Part shown: in pieces, positions 35,972 through 44,259 of the stretch
Position numbering within the stretch: the stretch's first letter is position 1
Layout: each line of letters begins with the position of its first letter
NCBI RefSeq assembly: GCF_014856545.2
Contig: NZ_CP109811.1
Coordinates: 862,001 to 926,000, forward strand
Source of the DNA: Mesobacillus jeotgali
GTDB lineage: Bacteria; Bacillota; Bacilli; Bacillales; Cytobacillaceae
DNA: 64,000 nucleotides
Reading direction: 5' to 3'
Notes under the pieces: generated by a model
Told to the model about the DNA's origin: nothing
Database searches by the model: none
Seen by the model: only the letters and a program-made list of their open reading frames with translations
Made by a program: the position numbers and the translations under genes

Positions 35972-36721
35972 ATGTTCAGTCAGTCTCCTTATGAATGCAA
36001 ACTGGAATGGGGAAGGCGCGGGGCGAGAGATGCAGCGGAGCGTGGAGACATAATCATCATTGTTGATGTACTTAGCTTTTCGTCCACCATTGTCGCTGCA
36101 TTGAGCGCAGGGGCAGTGATCTTTCCATATCCACCAAATCTCGACGGGAAAAAATACGCGAGCAGCATTGGGGCAAAGTATATACTTGGCAGGGCAGAAG
36201 CAGCAAGGAGGGGATATCCCACCTTATCGCCGGTGACATTTAATGAGGAGCATCGGAACGAGCGGTATGTTTTAACTTCTCTTAATGGTGCATATTGTTC
36301 GTGGATTGCTTCCAGGGTGCCGGCGTTATTGATTGGCTCATTCCTAAATGCTTCAGCAGCAGCTTTTCTAGCCGATAAGCTGCAGCAGAAAACAGGAGCA
36401 GACATTACAGTCATTCCTTGCGGGGAAATGTGGAATGATGCTCGTGAAAATGAAGATCGGCTCAGGCCTTCGATTGAAGATTATTTAGGAGCCGGGGCAA
36501 TCCTTGCAGAACTTGGCGGCAGGAAATCCCCGGAAGCTGAGGTATGCGCTGGAGCTTATAAAAGTTCGGAATCTCGATTAAAGGAATTGGTTTGGGATTC
36601 AGGCAGCGGACGTGAATTGCGCGAGAGAGGTTTTGAGGAAGATGTCCACTATTGCAGTCAATTAAATCTTACGGACATCGTGCCCGTTTTAAAAAAAGGA
36701 AGGTTTATCATATATAAATAG
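35972..36721 (+). CDS. 2-phosphosulfolactate phosphatase family protein (ComB)
   Basis: A 249-residue ComB-family protein. Conserved blocks are DIIIIVDVLSFSSTIVAALS, LTSLNGAYCSW and VIPCGEMWNDARENEDRLRPSIEDYLGAGAIL. ComB removes phosphate from 2-phosphosulfolactate in sulfolactate/coenzyme M pathways; in Bacillus sulfolactate is a spore component. I chose the ATG at 35972, since GAGAGGGTGGG precedes it while the ATG at 35954 has none. It is a single gene with its own terminator. Confidence 0.85.
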   Translation: MFSQSPYECKLEWGRRGARDAAERGDIIIIVDVLSFSSTIVAALSAGAVIFPYPPNLDGKKYASSIGAKYILGRAEAARRGYPTLSPVTFNEEHRNERYVLTSLNGAYCSWIASRVPALLIGSFLNASAAAFLADKLQQKTGADITVIPCGEMWNDARENEDRLRPSIEDYLGAGAILAELGGRKSPEAEVCAGAYKSSESRLKELVWDSGSGRELRERGFEEDVHYCSQLNLTDIVPVLKKGRFIIYK

Positions 36722-36752
36722 AAAGTGCCTGGCTTGAAGCCAGACACTTTCA
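36722..36752. terminator. bidirectional terminator
   Basis: AAAGTGCCTGGCT / AGCCAGACACTTT hairpin directly after the ComB-family gene and 9 bp before the 3' end of the convergent GH18 gene. Confidence 0.8.
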
Positions 36753-36760
36753 AACAGAAG

Positions 36761-38179
36761 CTATGTTAATTTTTTTATATTAAAGTTATCCTCCAGCAAT
36801 GCCCAGTTTTGCGGGAATGGATAGCCGAGCACCCAGTAGCTGACGCCGCGCAGGTTGTACTGTTTGATCAAATCAAATTTTGCCTGGGCACTTCGGGCGT
36901 CTTCGAACCATACTTCGTGCTGCCGGCCCTGTTCATCGGTATAGCGGAAATATGGTGAGGCGGCCACTGTGTCATACTGGATCGCTGCTCCATATTTGAT
37001 GGCGCGGCTGACTGCTTCCTGCGGACTGTATGTTTCAGCTTCCTGGCCCTGAACATGCGGGATGATCCAGTCCCTGGCATATAGCTGAAAGCCCATTAGA
37101 ATCTTATTCCTTGGAATCGCAGTAACCGCATAATCAAGCACTCTGCGAATTTCATTCAAAGGTGAAACAGCCTGAGGTGAACCATAGCGGTATCCCCATT
37201 CATAGGTCATTAATACGACGAAATCTGCTATCCTGCCGTGTGCGGGATAATCATGCGCTTCATACAATAATCCTTTCTGGTCTGCCCTGACTTTCGGCGC
37301 AAGGGAAGTTGAAACGAAATAGCCTTCTTTATGAAGAGCATCAACGGCTTCCTGAAGAAATGTATTATAAAGCTCACGGTCGGCAGGAAGGACATTTTCA
37401 AAGTCGATATTAAGGCCCCGGTAACCTTTTTCACGCATGACGGAAAGGATATTATTAAGGAGAGTGGCGCGATTTGCTTCACTGGCGAGAACCTCATGGG
37501 CAATATTCTCTCCGGCTTCAGTGGCTGTAAAGTTGGTGATCGACATCATTGGCAGTGCCCCTTGTGCCAGTCCTGTCTGGATAGCTTCGGTATCATCCTT
37601 CATATAAAGGACAAGCGATCCGTCAGGCTGGATGACATAAGCGAACGGAGCGATATAGGTCATCAGATCGGCAACTTCGCCGACCAGCTCAATGGCCTTT
37701 TCGTCAGAATGGTAGGTAAAGGCATTGGATTCAATCGTTGGTTTAGGTTTTGGAATGACGAGAATCGTCCCTGGATACAGCAGATTCGGATTTTGGATTT
37801 GATTGGCCTTGATGATTGACTGTACGGTTACACCATAACGCTGGGAAATTTGCCATAGGGTTTCGCCACGTTGAATGGTGTGGCGGGCTGCGGGTATACG
37901 GAGAACGGTTCCAGGATAGATCAGAGCAGGGTTGGTGATGGCATTGGCCCGGATAATGGCATCTACGGTCGTTCCGTAACGCTGGGCAATTGACCACAAT
38001 GCCTCACCATATTGAACTGAATGGAAAGCATCATAAGATGGAATAAGCAAAGCCTGGCCCACGGCCAATTGGTTTGGATTTTCCAGGCCATTAATTTCGC
38101 TGATTTGTGTTACGCTGACCTGATATCTGCTTGAAATCTGCCACAGAGCTTCCCCTCTTTGCACAACATGAATGATCAT
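36761..38179 (-). CDS. triple-LysM GH18 hydrolase (SleL/YaaH-like)
   Basis: 472 residues: three LysM peptidoglycan-binding repeats (about 3-47, 53-96, 99-143) and a GH18 domain (about 155-465). GLNIDFENV carries the catalytic Glu in the SleL-type version of the DxxDxDxE motif. SleL/YaaH is a spore-cortex N-acetylglucosaminidase that digests cortex fragments during germination. There is no signal peptide, as in SleL, which reaches the spore by another route. The B. subtilis protein has two LysM repeats, so the third is a difference. The ribosome site is GAGGGGGTTCATT. Confidence 0.88.
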   Translation of the reverse strand: MIIHVVQRGEALWQISSRYQVSVTQISEINGLENPNQLAVGQALLIPSYDAFHSVQYGEALWSIAQRYGTTVDAIIRANAITNPALIYPGTVLRIPAARHTIQRGETLWQISQRYGVTVQSIIKANQIQNPNLLYPGTILVIPKPKPTIESNAFTYHSDEKAIELVGEVADLMTYIAPFAYVIQPDGSLVLYMKDDTEAIQTGLAQGALPMMSITNFTATEAGENIAHEVLASEANRATLLNNILSVMREKGYRGLNIDFENVLPADRELYNTFLQEAVDALHKEGYFVSTSLAPKVRADQKGLLYEAHDYPAHGRIADFVVLMTYEWGYRYGSPQAVSPLNEIRRVLDYAVTAIPRNKILMGFQLYARDWIIPHVQGQEAETYSPQEAVSRAIKYGAAIQYDTVAASPYFRYTDEQGRQHEVWFEDARSAQAKFDLIKQYNLRGVSYWVLGYPFPQNWALLEDNFNIKKLT

Positions 38180-38382
38180 AATGAACCCCCTCAGGAAAAA
38201 GTCCTACAATATGCTATGAGCAAAAAAGGAATTATATGTTGAAGGAGGATCGTTTATTAATCTCTAAATAGGATTTGAAAAAAAATTTTACGGCGAGGAA
38301 ATTGAAAAAACGAAAGAGAAGATATTAAAATCGCTGACTTGTATGGTGAAAATCTTGTTGGAAACTGGTTCAGCCCATAACA

Positions 38383-38413
38383 AAACGCATGGACACCCTG
38401 TCCATGCGTTTTC
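38383..38413. terminator. Rho-independent terminator
   Basis: Perfect hairpin AAAACGCATGGAC / GTCCATGCGTTTT just beyond the 3' end of queT. Confidence 0.85.
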
Positions 38414-38420
38414 ATCTATC

Positions 38421-38906
38421 TTAAACTAGTTTTTCAAGGTTTACTCGTTTGTGAATCGCAAGCATGACAGGTATACCTATGGCCATTACCGTGAATTCAC
38501 CTGCAGCCGTTGTCAGCCATGTGAACCAGAATGGCAATTGGAATGCCAGGTTCAGTTCAATCGCAATCAGGAACATCGTGAACGTGAAGACTAATGTGTT
38601 CACAATCATACGGCCGATGATACTTTTAATATATTTGGCTGTGAAAATCGTAATCAGCAGGGATAATACTGACTGGCCGACTCCAAAGACGAGGTCATAG
38701 GCGACCATTGGCGAGAAAAGCAGGTTTGTTAAAAATACACCTAATACTATTCCGAAGAAATACTTCTTATTGAAAACAATCAGGTGATTAAACATTTCCG
38801 ACACGCGGAACTGTACATTGGTAAAGCCAAATGGCTGGATGACGGCAGAAACGGCAATATATAAAGCAGCCAGAATCCCGTTCCGGACAATCGTTCTAGT
38901 ATTCAT
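38421..38906 (-). CDS. queT: QueT family queuosine-precursor transporter
   Basis: A 161-residue membrane protein with about five helices, starting MNTRTIVRNGILAALYIAVS and containing FGFTNVQFRVSEMFNHLIVF, the QueT-family block. QueT is the substrate-binding S component of an ECF transporter thought to import a queuosine precursor such as preQ1. The ECF energising subunits are not in the window, as expected for shared modules. A preQ1 riboswitch overlapping its ribosome site confirms the assignment. Confidence 0.92.
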   Translation of the reverse strand: MNTRTIVRNGILAALYIAVSAVIQPFGFTNVQFRVSEMFNHLIVFNKKYFFGIVLGVFLTNLLFSPMVAYDLVFGVGQSVLSLLITIFTAKYIKSIIGRMIVNTLVFTFTMFLIAIELNLAFQLPFWFTWLTTAAGEFTVMAIGIPVMLAIHKRVNLEKLV

Positions 38907-38910
38907 TTTT

Positions 38911-38953
38911 CATCTCTCCTAGTTTTTTTACGTGGGATGGTTACGAACCACGT
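38911..38953 (-). ncRNA. preQ1-I riboswitch controlling queT
   Basis: On the minus strand: stem ACGTGG / CCACGT enclosing a loop TTCGTAACCATCC, then the A-rich tail AAAAAAACTAGGAG. This is the small preQ1 class I aptamer, whose tail folds back into the loop when preQ1 is bound. The tail contains the queT ribosome site (AGGAG), so ligand binding should block translation start. No separate terminator is needed or seen. Confidence 0.88.
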
Positions 38954-39138
38954 TATTTAAAAGCCAATTTAATATTATATAGGATAAAAGGCCTTCTCAC
39001 AATATAATTTTTCTTAGAATAATAGATATTGGGCCAACAATGAATATCTCAGTTTAAAGTATCTTTATTTTAAAATATGTCGCGGGATTGTTATAATTTA
39101 GGGATAGTAACTACAGTTCGTTAAAAGGGGTTTTCAAA

Positions 39139-39984
39139 ATGTTCAAAAGAGATGTCAATAAACATTGGACAGTTCAATATGAGGAAAGAGGGATGCCGCA
39201 TGTCCAGGCAGGACTTGTGCTGAATCCCCAGAACTGGAGGGAATTGGACCCCTTCATTTTAATGGCGGAGGACTGGTTTAAGCGTGGTACTTTTTCCGAT
39301 CACCCGCATCGCGGCTTCCAGACAATCACGTATATCATTGATGGCAGGCTAGAGCACATTGACAACCATGGCGGCCACAGCATCCTGGAGTCTGGTGACA
39401 TCCAGTACATGAACGCTGGCAGTGGTGCGCGGCATGCTGAAGAGGCAGTAGACAATGACATAGCGCATACACTGCAGCTCTGGCTGAATCTGCCTAAGGA
39501 TTTAAAAGGGACAACCACTTCTTACCAAAATGTGTATTCCGAACACGCTCCTGTAGTCCAGTTCGAAGGCGGTACCTTAAAGGTGTACTCAGGAGAAACT
39601 GCCGGAGTGAAAGGACCACTCGAACCACTGGTACCTTTTACCCTATCAGAAATTCAGCTGGCTGAGGGAGCGGAGTTCGCATATGAATTACCCGAAGGAC
39701 ATAACGCATTCCTTTACGTACTTTCAGGTGATATAGAGGCAGGTTCAAGCCAAACAAACCTTAAAAAGTCTTCCGCAGCAACATTGACCTTTAAAGACGG
39801 CGGCGAAGGCCTAAGTGAAATTTTACTAAAAGCAAATCAGCGATCCCGCGTTTTGGTATACTCCGGTAAGCCAATCAAAGAAGAAGTGGTCGCCTACGGA
39901 CCGTTCGTGATGAATTCGATGGAGGAGATTCGCCAGGCTTACCGTGATTATCAGGAAGGGAAATTCGGCAAGGCGGCTGAATAA
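39139..39984 (+). CDS. pirin family protein
   Basis: A 281-residue bicupin. The N-terminal cupin contains SDHPHRGFQTITYIIDGRLEHID and GGHSILESGDIQYMNAGSGARHAEEA, giving the His/His/His/Glu metal site of pirins. Bacterial pirins are iron-binding; some show quercetin 2,3-dioxygenase activity, others modulate metabolism. Which applies here is unknown. The ribosome site is TTAAAAGGGGTTTTCAAA. It is probably a single gene. Confidence 0.9.
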   Translation: MFKRDVNKHWTVQYEERGMPHVQAGLVLNPQNWRELDPFILMAEDWFKRGTFSDHPHRGFQTITYIIDGRLEHIDNHGGHSILESGDIQYMNAGSGARHAEEAVDNDIAHTLQLWLNLPKDLKGTTTSYQNVYSEHAPVVQFEGGTLKVYSGETAGVKGPLEPLVPFTLSEIQLAEGAEFAYELPEGHNAFLYVLSGDIEAGSSQTNLKKSSAATLTFKDGGEGLSEILLKANQRSRVLVYSGKPIKEEVVAYGPFVMNSMEEIRQAYRDYQEGKFGKAAE

Positions 39985-40050
39985 CCTAAACTTTTTAAAA
40001 CTTTCTATTTATTTTTCTCTGTCGAAAAAGTAAGATAAAAGTAGAATTAA

Positions 40051-40183
40051 AATCCGATAATGGCAAACCCAGGGAAATCTGGGGACGCAAAGCTACAGGG
40101 GCTAAAGTCATCGACCATGCCAGCCAGTTGCCGAAGATTCACATATCTTATGTATGTGCTGCTCTTCGGACAGCACTTTTTTT
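40051..40183 (+). ncRNA. c-di-GMP-I (GEMM) riboswitch with terminator
   Basis: The aptamer (about 40051-40137) has the conserved order GGCAAACC, tetraloop-type hairpin CAGGGAAATCTG, GGGACGCAAAGCTACAGGG, CTAA, and ATGCCAGCCAGTTGCCGA, a good match to GEMM-I. A terminator follows: GTGCTG (40156-40161) / CAGCAC (40171-40176) plus T7. CCGAAGA (40131-40137), in the aptamer's 3' strand, can instead pair with TCTTCGG (40163-40169) inside the terminator. This predicts that bound c-di-GMP favours termination (OFF switch) of the DUF5667 gene at 40225. Confidence 0.9.
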
Positions 40184-40224
40184 GTCGATTTTAATTCCAA
40201 TATGGTAAAAGTGGAGGTATTGGA

Positions 40225-41505
40225 ATGAAGAAGATTTTAGCATCAACATTATTGACAGGAATGCTGGCTTTTGGAACAGGAGTCTCTGCAGATGAGATAG
40301 TCGAAACGGTAGATCCGGGTACGACTCCTGACGAGTTTTTATTTACGTTTGATCAATTGTTTGAGGAATTGAAGATTCTGGTAACCTTCGATGATGAACA
40401 AGAAGCCCAGCTTTTGCTTGAATTCGCAAACGAGAGATTGGCTGAAGCCACAGCGATGTCAGCTGAAGAAAAAGCAGAATTCGTTCAAGCTGCCTTTGAG
40501 GAATACTTAGCGGCACTTGAGGAAGCCCAGGAAAAGGTAACGGAAGTGATTGTAGAAGATGGGACCGATGCTGAAGGGGAAGAAAGTCTGACGGAAGGGC
40601 TTGAAGAAGCATCTGAAGTTGAAGATGAGTTGACTGAAGAACTTGAGGATGAGCTGAAGGAAGAGGTTGAAGAAGCAACGGAACAAGCAAAGATCGTTGC
40701 TAATGTAGTGGAAGATTTGGACCAGGAAATGGTTGCTCAGCTGCGTGAACAGGAGTTGGGATATGGCCAAATCGCCCAAATCTTCTGGCTGGCAGAAGCA
40801 GCTGGTAAAACAGTAGAGGAAATCACTGCTTTATATACAGAAGAAAAGATCGGATTCGGCCAGGCAGCCAAGCAGCTAGGTGTCCATCCTTCGCAAATGA
40901 AAGGTCTCGCATCAGGCAAAAAACAGGAATCTGAAGAAGAAAAAGATGAAGATACAGAAACTGATGAAAATACCGATGCGTCCGAAAAAGAGAGCAACAC
41001 AGAAGATACCGAACAGCAAGTGGAGGAAACTGAAGCTGTAAATGAAAATGAAAGTGATGAGACAGCCACTGAAAATTCCACTGTCGAGCAGGTAAGTGCT
41101 GCTTCAGCACAAAGTATTGCAAAAGATGAAAAGAAGTCTGAAGAGAAGCAAGCTATAGCATCGAAAAATGCCGAAGAAAAACAACTAGAGAAAGAAAAGA
41201 AAGCAGAATCCAAGCAAAAAGAGGCAGCCGAAAAAGCTGAAGAGCAACAAAAGGAAGCTGCCAAAAAAGCTGAAGAGCAACAAAAAGAAGCTGCTAAAAA
41301 AGCTGAAGAAAAAAAGCGTGAAGAAGCTAAAAAAGAAGAAGAAAGAAAGCGTGAAGAAGCCAAGGAAGAAGAAGAAAGAAAACGTGAAGAAGCCAAGAAA
41401 AATAAAGAAAAACAAGAAGATGAAGCCAACGAAGATGATGATGAGCAGGACGATGAGGGTGATGAAAAGGGAAACAAGGAAAAAGGCAAAAATAACGGTA
41501 AGTAA
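40225..41505 (+). CDS. secreted DUF5667 protein with Lys/Glu-rich helical tail
   Basis: 426 residues. Residues 1-22 are a signal peptide (ends GVSADE). Next is a DUF5667-type acidic helical domain (about 30-110) and a region with two GxGQxAxxxWLAE-like segments (ELGYGQIAQIFWLAEAAGKT; EKIGFGQAAKQLGVHP; about 172-225). An acidic linker and a long Lys/Glu/Ala helix (about 310-405; repeated EEQQKEAAKKA) follow, with a Gly/Lys/Asn tail. The product is probably an extracellular or wall-associated structural protein; exact function unknown. The gene is controlled by the c-di-GMP riboswitch just upstream, which ties it to the motile/sessile decision. The ribosome site is AAGTGGAGGTATTGGA. Confidence 0.82.
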   Translation: MKKILASTLLTGMLAFGTGVSADEIVETVDPGTTPDEFLFTFDQLFEELKILVTFDDEQEAQLLLEFANERLAEATAMSAEEKAEFVQAAFEEYLAALEEAQEKVTEVIVEDGTDAEGEESLTEGLEEASEVEDELTEELEDELKEEVEEATEQAKIVANVVEDLDQEMVAQLREQELGYGQIAQIFWLAEAAGKTVEEITALYTEEKIGFGQAAKQLGVHPSQMKGLASGKKQESEEEKDEDTETDENTDASEKESNTEDTEQQVEETEAVNENESDETATENSTVEQVSAASAQSIAKDEKKSEEKQAIASKNAEEKQLEKEKKAESKQKEAAEKAEEQQKEAAKKAEEQQKEAAKKAEEKKREEAKKEEERKREEAKEEEERKREEAKKNKEKQEDEANEDDDEQDDEGDEKGNKEKGKNNGK

Positions 41506-41558
41506 AAGTTATCAAGAGTCAATGCTAGAACACTACCTCCCAGTTTGATTCCAATCAA

Positions 41559-41587
41559 TTGACGGAATGCGCACTGTCATGTATCAT
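41559..41587 (+). promoter_or_regulatory. sigma-A promoter of the manganese riboswitch
   Basis: TTGACG (41559-41564), 17 bp, TATCAT (41582-41587). Predicted start is about 41594, about 20 nt before the aptamer. The riboswitch therefore has its own promoter and does not depend on readthrough from the DUF5667 gene, which ends at 41505. Confidence 0.6.
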
Positions 41588-41615
41588 AATCGTATACATT
41601 TGAATAGTTTCTCCT

Positions 41616-41765
41616 AAAGGGGAGTAGCTTTCACAACAGAGTCGTCATTACGGAGATCACTCCCGGCTTTGTTGGCAACGATAGTTGTTAGCAAGACCTT
41701 TGCCATATTTGGTGAAGGTCTTTATTTGTTTTCAGACCTTCACCTGAGCGGGTGAAGGTATTTTT
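41616..41765 (+). ncRNA. yybP-ykoY manganese riboswitch with switching terminator
   Basis: The aptamer (41616-41704) starts AAAGGGGAGTAGC and contains GTCGTCATTACGGAG and CCGGCTTTGTTGGC. It ends AGCAAGACCTTTGCC, matching all conserved elements of the Mn(II)-sensing class. The expression platform offers exclusive pairings: AAGACCTT (41693-41700) with AAGGTCTT (41715-41722); GGTGAAGGTCT (41711-41721) with AGACCTTCACC (41734-41744); or the terminator ACCTTCACC / GGTGAAGGT (41736-41759) followed by ATTTTTAT. Bound Mn should favour the second and so switch downstream transcription ON. The next gene is the FbpB-like ORF at 41915. Confidence 0.92.
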
Positions 41766-41914
41766 ATGGGTAACCTTATAAGATCAAAAAAAAGGGTTTC
41801 CCACAAGCATGTGCAAGAGCAAGGAATGTAGAAACATTTTATAAATCTTCTATAGATATAAAGAGGCATTTTCCTAACGATCAACATAAATTTAAGTATT
41901 GGAGTGTGGATGTT

Positions 41915-42040
41915 GTGAAGAAATTAAAGATTAGTTTTAATGAGCTTGTCAAAAAGAACAAGGAAGAATTGTTAGCAGACCAAAAGCGGATCGAGATAAT
42001 TGAGAAGCGGCTTGATGACAAATACACCAATCCAAAATAG
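41915..42040 (+). CDS. FbpB family small basic protein, 41 residues
   Basis: GTG start at 41915 with GGAG 10 nt upstream; the product begins MKKLKISFNELVKKNKEELL and ends EIIEKRLDDKYTNPK. The pattern (basic start, then FxELVxxNKxELLxD and IExRLxxK) is that of FbpB-like proteins, which in B. subtilis act as Fur-regulated partners of the FsrA small RNA in iron sparing. I see no Fur box upstream. Instead a manganese riboswitch ends about 150 bp upstream with no other gene between. The next gene starts 20 bp after the stop. Confidence 0.75.
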   Translation: MKKLKISFNELVKKNKEELLADQKRIEIIEKRLDDKYTNPK

Positions 42041-42060
42041 TTAATAGACGGAGGAACAGG

Positions 42061-42459
42061 ATGTTATTAAGGAAGTATATGTCTTTGCTCGGAGTAGGAT
42101 CCGCCCAGATTGACCTGATTTTGGAGAAGGATGTTTTAATCCCTGGGGAGTCAGTGAATGGAAAATTCTTGATCAAGGGCGGAACGGTTGACCAGGACCT
42201 GCAGTTGATTGAGTGTGCTCTTGTCATGGTTAACCTGAAGTCGGAAGCTGAAAAGGTACTGGATACTGTAACAATTGATGTGCCGTTAAGGATCCAGCCG
42301 AATGGGAATGATGATGTGCCGTTCACCTTCCTGCTGCCAGATGATGTTCCTCCTTCAAATAAGGATATTTCTTATCATTTTAAAACCAAGCTTGTTTTTA
42401 AGCAGGGAACAGAAAGCTGGGATGAAGATATGATCAAGGTGGTAAAAGGGAATCAGTGA
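42061..42459 (+). CDS. short Spo0M-like sporulation protein
   Basis: A 132-residue beta-rich protein starting MLLRKYMSLLGVGSAQIDLI, with the arrestin-like segment PGESVNGKFLIKGGTVDQDL and VPLRIQPNGNDDVPFTFLLP. This matches the N-terminal half of Spo0M (about 258 residues in B. subtilis), so it is a single-domain form. Spo0M influences sporulation entry and cell shape by an unclear mechanism. The start is ATG after GACGGAGGAACAGG. It lies 20 bp after the FbpB-like gene and may share its transcript and hence the Mn riboswitch. Confidence 0.75.
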   Translation: MLLRKYMSLLGVGSAQIDLILEKDVLIPGESVNGKFLIKGGTVDQDLQLIECALVMVNLKSEAEKVLDTVTIDVPLRIQPNGNDDVPFTFLLPDDVPPSNKDISYHFKTKLVFKQGTESWDEDMIKVVKGNQ

Positions 42460-42511
42460 GTATGAAAAAACCTTTTTCACCTTTTAGGGAAATAGAGAAG
42501 GGAGCAATAGA

Positions 42512-43126
42512 ATGAATCAATATGGACACTTGGCAAACAGTGTTGTTTATTCAATCCGAGGATCAAAAGCAGCTTTAGTTCATAAAGATTCATCACTAAA
42601 GCTGGTTGGAGAAGGTAGAAGTGCATTCGCTTTCAGAATCAAAGGAACGGATCTTGTTTTAAAGGTTTTTTTTCCACAGTTTGAAAAGGTTGCAGCAGAA
42701 GAAGCGGGGATTTATAAGGAGCTTGCTGGAAATCCCTTTTTCCCTGCTCTTCATGAATCGGGAAGTAATTATCTGGTAATGGATTATGTCCGGGGTATGA
42801 CACTCTATCAATGCTTGGTGAATGGCATGCCGATTGCCGCGGGCCACATTGAGGAAGTCGATCAAGCCCTTAAGCTTGCAAGAGAGAAGGGATTGAACCC
42901 ATCCGACATACATTTGCGGAACATTATCATCACTCCAGATGATGAAGTCAAGCTTATAGATGTAGCTCGATTCAGGCAGACAAAGCGATGTTCCCAGTGG
43001 GAGGACTTAAAAACTGCCTTTTATAAATTTTACAGGCATGACCGCTTTCCGAAAAAAATGCCAGAACCTGCTATGAATATAATTGCTTTTATTTATAAAA
43101 AAGGACTGCTGCCATCTATTAATTAA
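42512..43126 (+). CDS. protein kinase-like protein (YrzF type)
   Basis: 204 residues with a small kinase-like fold: Gly-rich LVGEGRSAFAFRIKG, Lys in LVLKVFF, then NPSDIHLRNIIITPDDEVKLIDVARFRQ. The last block stands for the HxDxxxxN and DFG segments (here SDIHLRN and DVA). It resembles the B. subtilis YrzF type and RIO-like atypical kinases. Whether it is active is unclear because the motif residues are non-standard. The ribosome site is GAGAAGGGAGCAATAG. Its stop codon lies in the loop of its own terminator. Confidence 0.78.
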   Translation: MNQYGHLANSVVYSIRGSKAALVHKDSSLKLVGEGRSAFAFRIKGTDLVLKVFFPQFEKVAAEEAGIYKELAGNPFFPALHESGSNYLVMDYVRGMTLYQCLVNGMPIAAGHIEEVDQALKLAREKGLNPSDIHLRNIIITPDDEVKLIDVARFRQTKRCSQWEDLKTAFYKFYRHDRFPKKMPEPAMNIIAFIYKKGLLPSIN

Positions 43127-43149
43127 TGCATGGCTGCAGTCCTCTTTTT
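43100..43149 (+). terminator. Rho-independent terminator
   Basis: AGGACTGCTGCCAT / ATGGCTGCAGTCCT hairpin followed by CTTTTTATTT, overlapping the stop codon of the kinase-like gene. The remaining spacer to 43405 shows no gene. Confidence 0.8.
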
Positions 43150-43405
43150 ATTTTTCTCGATGAGCTTTCTACGAAGCAAGGTATAAGAAACAGTCTTTAT
43201 TCATTACATATTCCTGTACGGAGCGCCAGAAGGCAAAAAAGCTGCCTCACTCGTCTAGCAGAACAAGATGGCCCATGGGCTATAAGTTCAAAAACTTGTC
43301 CTGCATTCTGAACCTGCGTTATGATGGTTTATAACAGTGCATTTTGGAAGATAAATTGTAGAAGCATATATATTAAATTGTCATTGAACACATGGAGGAA
43401 TCTAA

Positions 43406-44254
43406 ATGACCACAGAACTGCAAGCATTAGGAGAAGCAATTGTCAGCAGGAAGCATGAAATCGCTAAGGCTGTTCACGAAGATAGGTATTCTGAAGCAGT
43501 TTTAACGGAAGCACAGAAATATGACCTTGGAAAAATTGAACAGCAGATTCTTGAGATCCGAGCGAACTTCATTGAAATTTTCGGCCAGGCATTGATTGAA
43601 CATGAAGACCAGGAGAAGGTTTTTGGGGAAATTACAAACTGGGGAAAAGAAACCGGAGAGTATATTTACAAACTCGGTGCATCATTAGATGAAGCACTAA
43701 AAGATACAAGCTATTACAGAGAGCATATCTGGAAAGCAATCAAAGAAGAAGCGAAGGATATGTCCGCTTCTGCCATCTTTGGTGTATTAGATATAATTGA
43801 TCCATTAATGGACCATGCTATATACAGCTTCAGCCTAACGTTTGTCGACGCGCACCAAAAGAGCCTTGAAAATGCCAAAACAGCGTTGCTGGAACTGTCA
43901 GTGCCAGTCGTCCCATTAATGCCTGGAGTCGGTGTATTGCCTCTTGTCGGGAACGTTGATACTGAAAGAGCCCAGCTATTGATGGAAGAAACATTGGACC
44001 AGGCTGTAAAACTCAAACTTACTCACCTCATCTTTGATGTGTCCGGGGTAATGATTGTGGATACGATGGTTGCGGACCAGCTGTTCAAGGTCATCAACGC
44101 CCTGTCACTTGTAGGGGTACAAACAATCATGACCGGTATCCGTCCAGAGGTTGCCCATACAATGGTAACGCTTGGTCTGAACCTTGAGGGCATTATGGTG
44201 AAATCAAATCTTCATCAGGCATTCAAAGAGATCCAGACTCTGCAAAATGCATAG
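43406..44254 (+). CDS. RsbR paralog with STAS domain (stressosome)
   Basis: 282 residues: an N-terminal helical sensor domain (about 1-150) and a C-terminal STAS domain (about 160-275; HLIFDVSGVMIVDTMVADQL). The Thr in the VDTMVADQ segment corresponds to a phosphorylation site for RsbT; a second candidate lies in TIMTGIRPE. RsbR-type proteins co-build the 1.8-MDa stressosome and release RsbT to activate sigma-B. This paralog is separate from any rsb operon, as are rsbRB-RD in B. subtilis. The ribosome site is CATGGAGGAATCTAA. A terminator follows. Confidence 0.88.
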   Translation: MTTELQALGEAIVSRKHEIAKAVHEDRYSEAVLTEAQKYDLGKIEQQILEIRANFIEIFGQALIEHEDQEKVFGEITNWGKETGEYIYKLGASLDEALKDTSYYREHIWKAIKEEAKDMSASAIFGVLDIIDPLMDHAIYSFSLTFVDAHQKSLENAKTALLELSVPVVPLMPGVGVLPLVGNVDTERAQLLMEETLDQAVKLKLTHLIFDVSGVMIVDTMVADQLFKVINALSLVGVQTIMTGIRPEVAHTMVTLGLNLEGIMVKSNLHQAFKEIQTLQNA

Positions 44255-44259
44255 ATTCG

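Noticed and set aside
40737..41558. Long antisense ORF opposite the DUF5667 gene (Ser/Phe/Cys-rich)
   Set aside because: It mirrors the Lys/Glu-rich codons (GAA/AAA read as TTC/TTT) and has no ribosome site.
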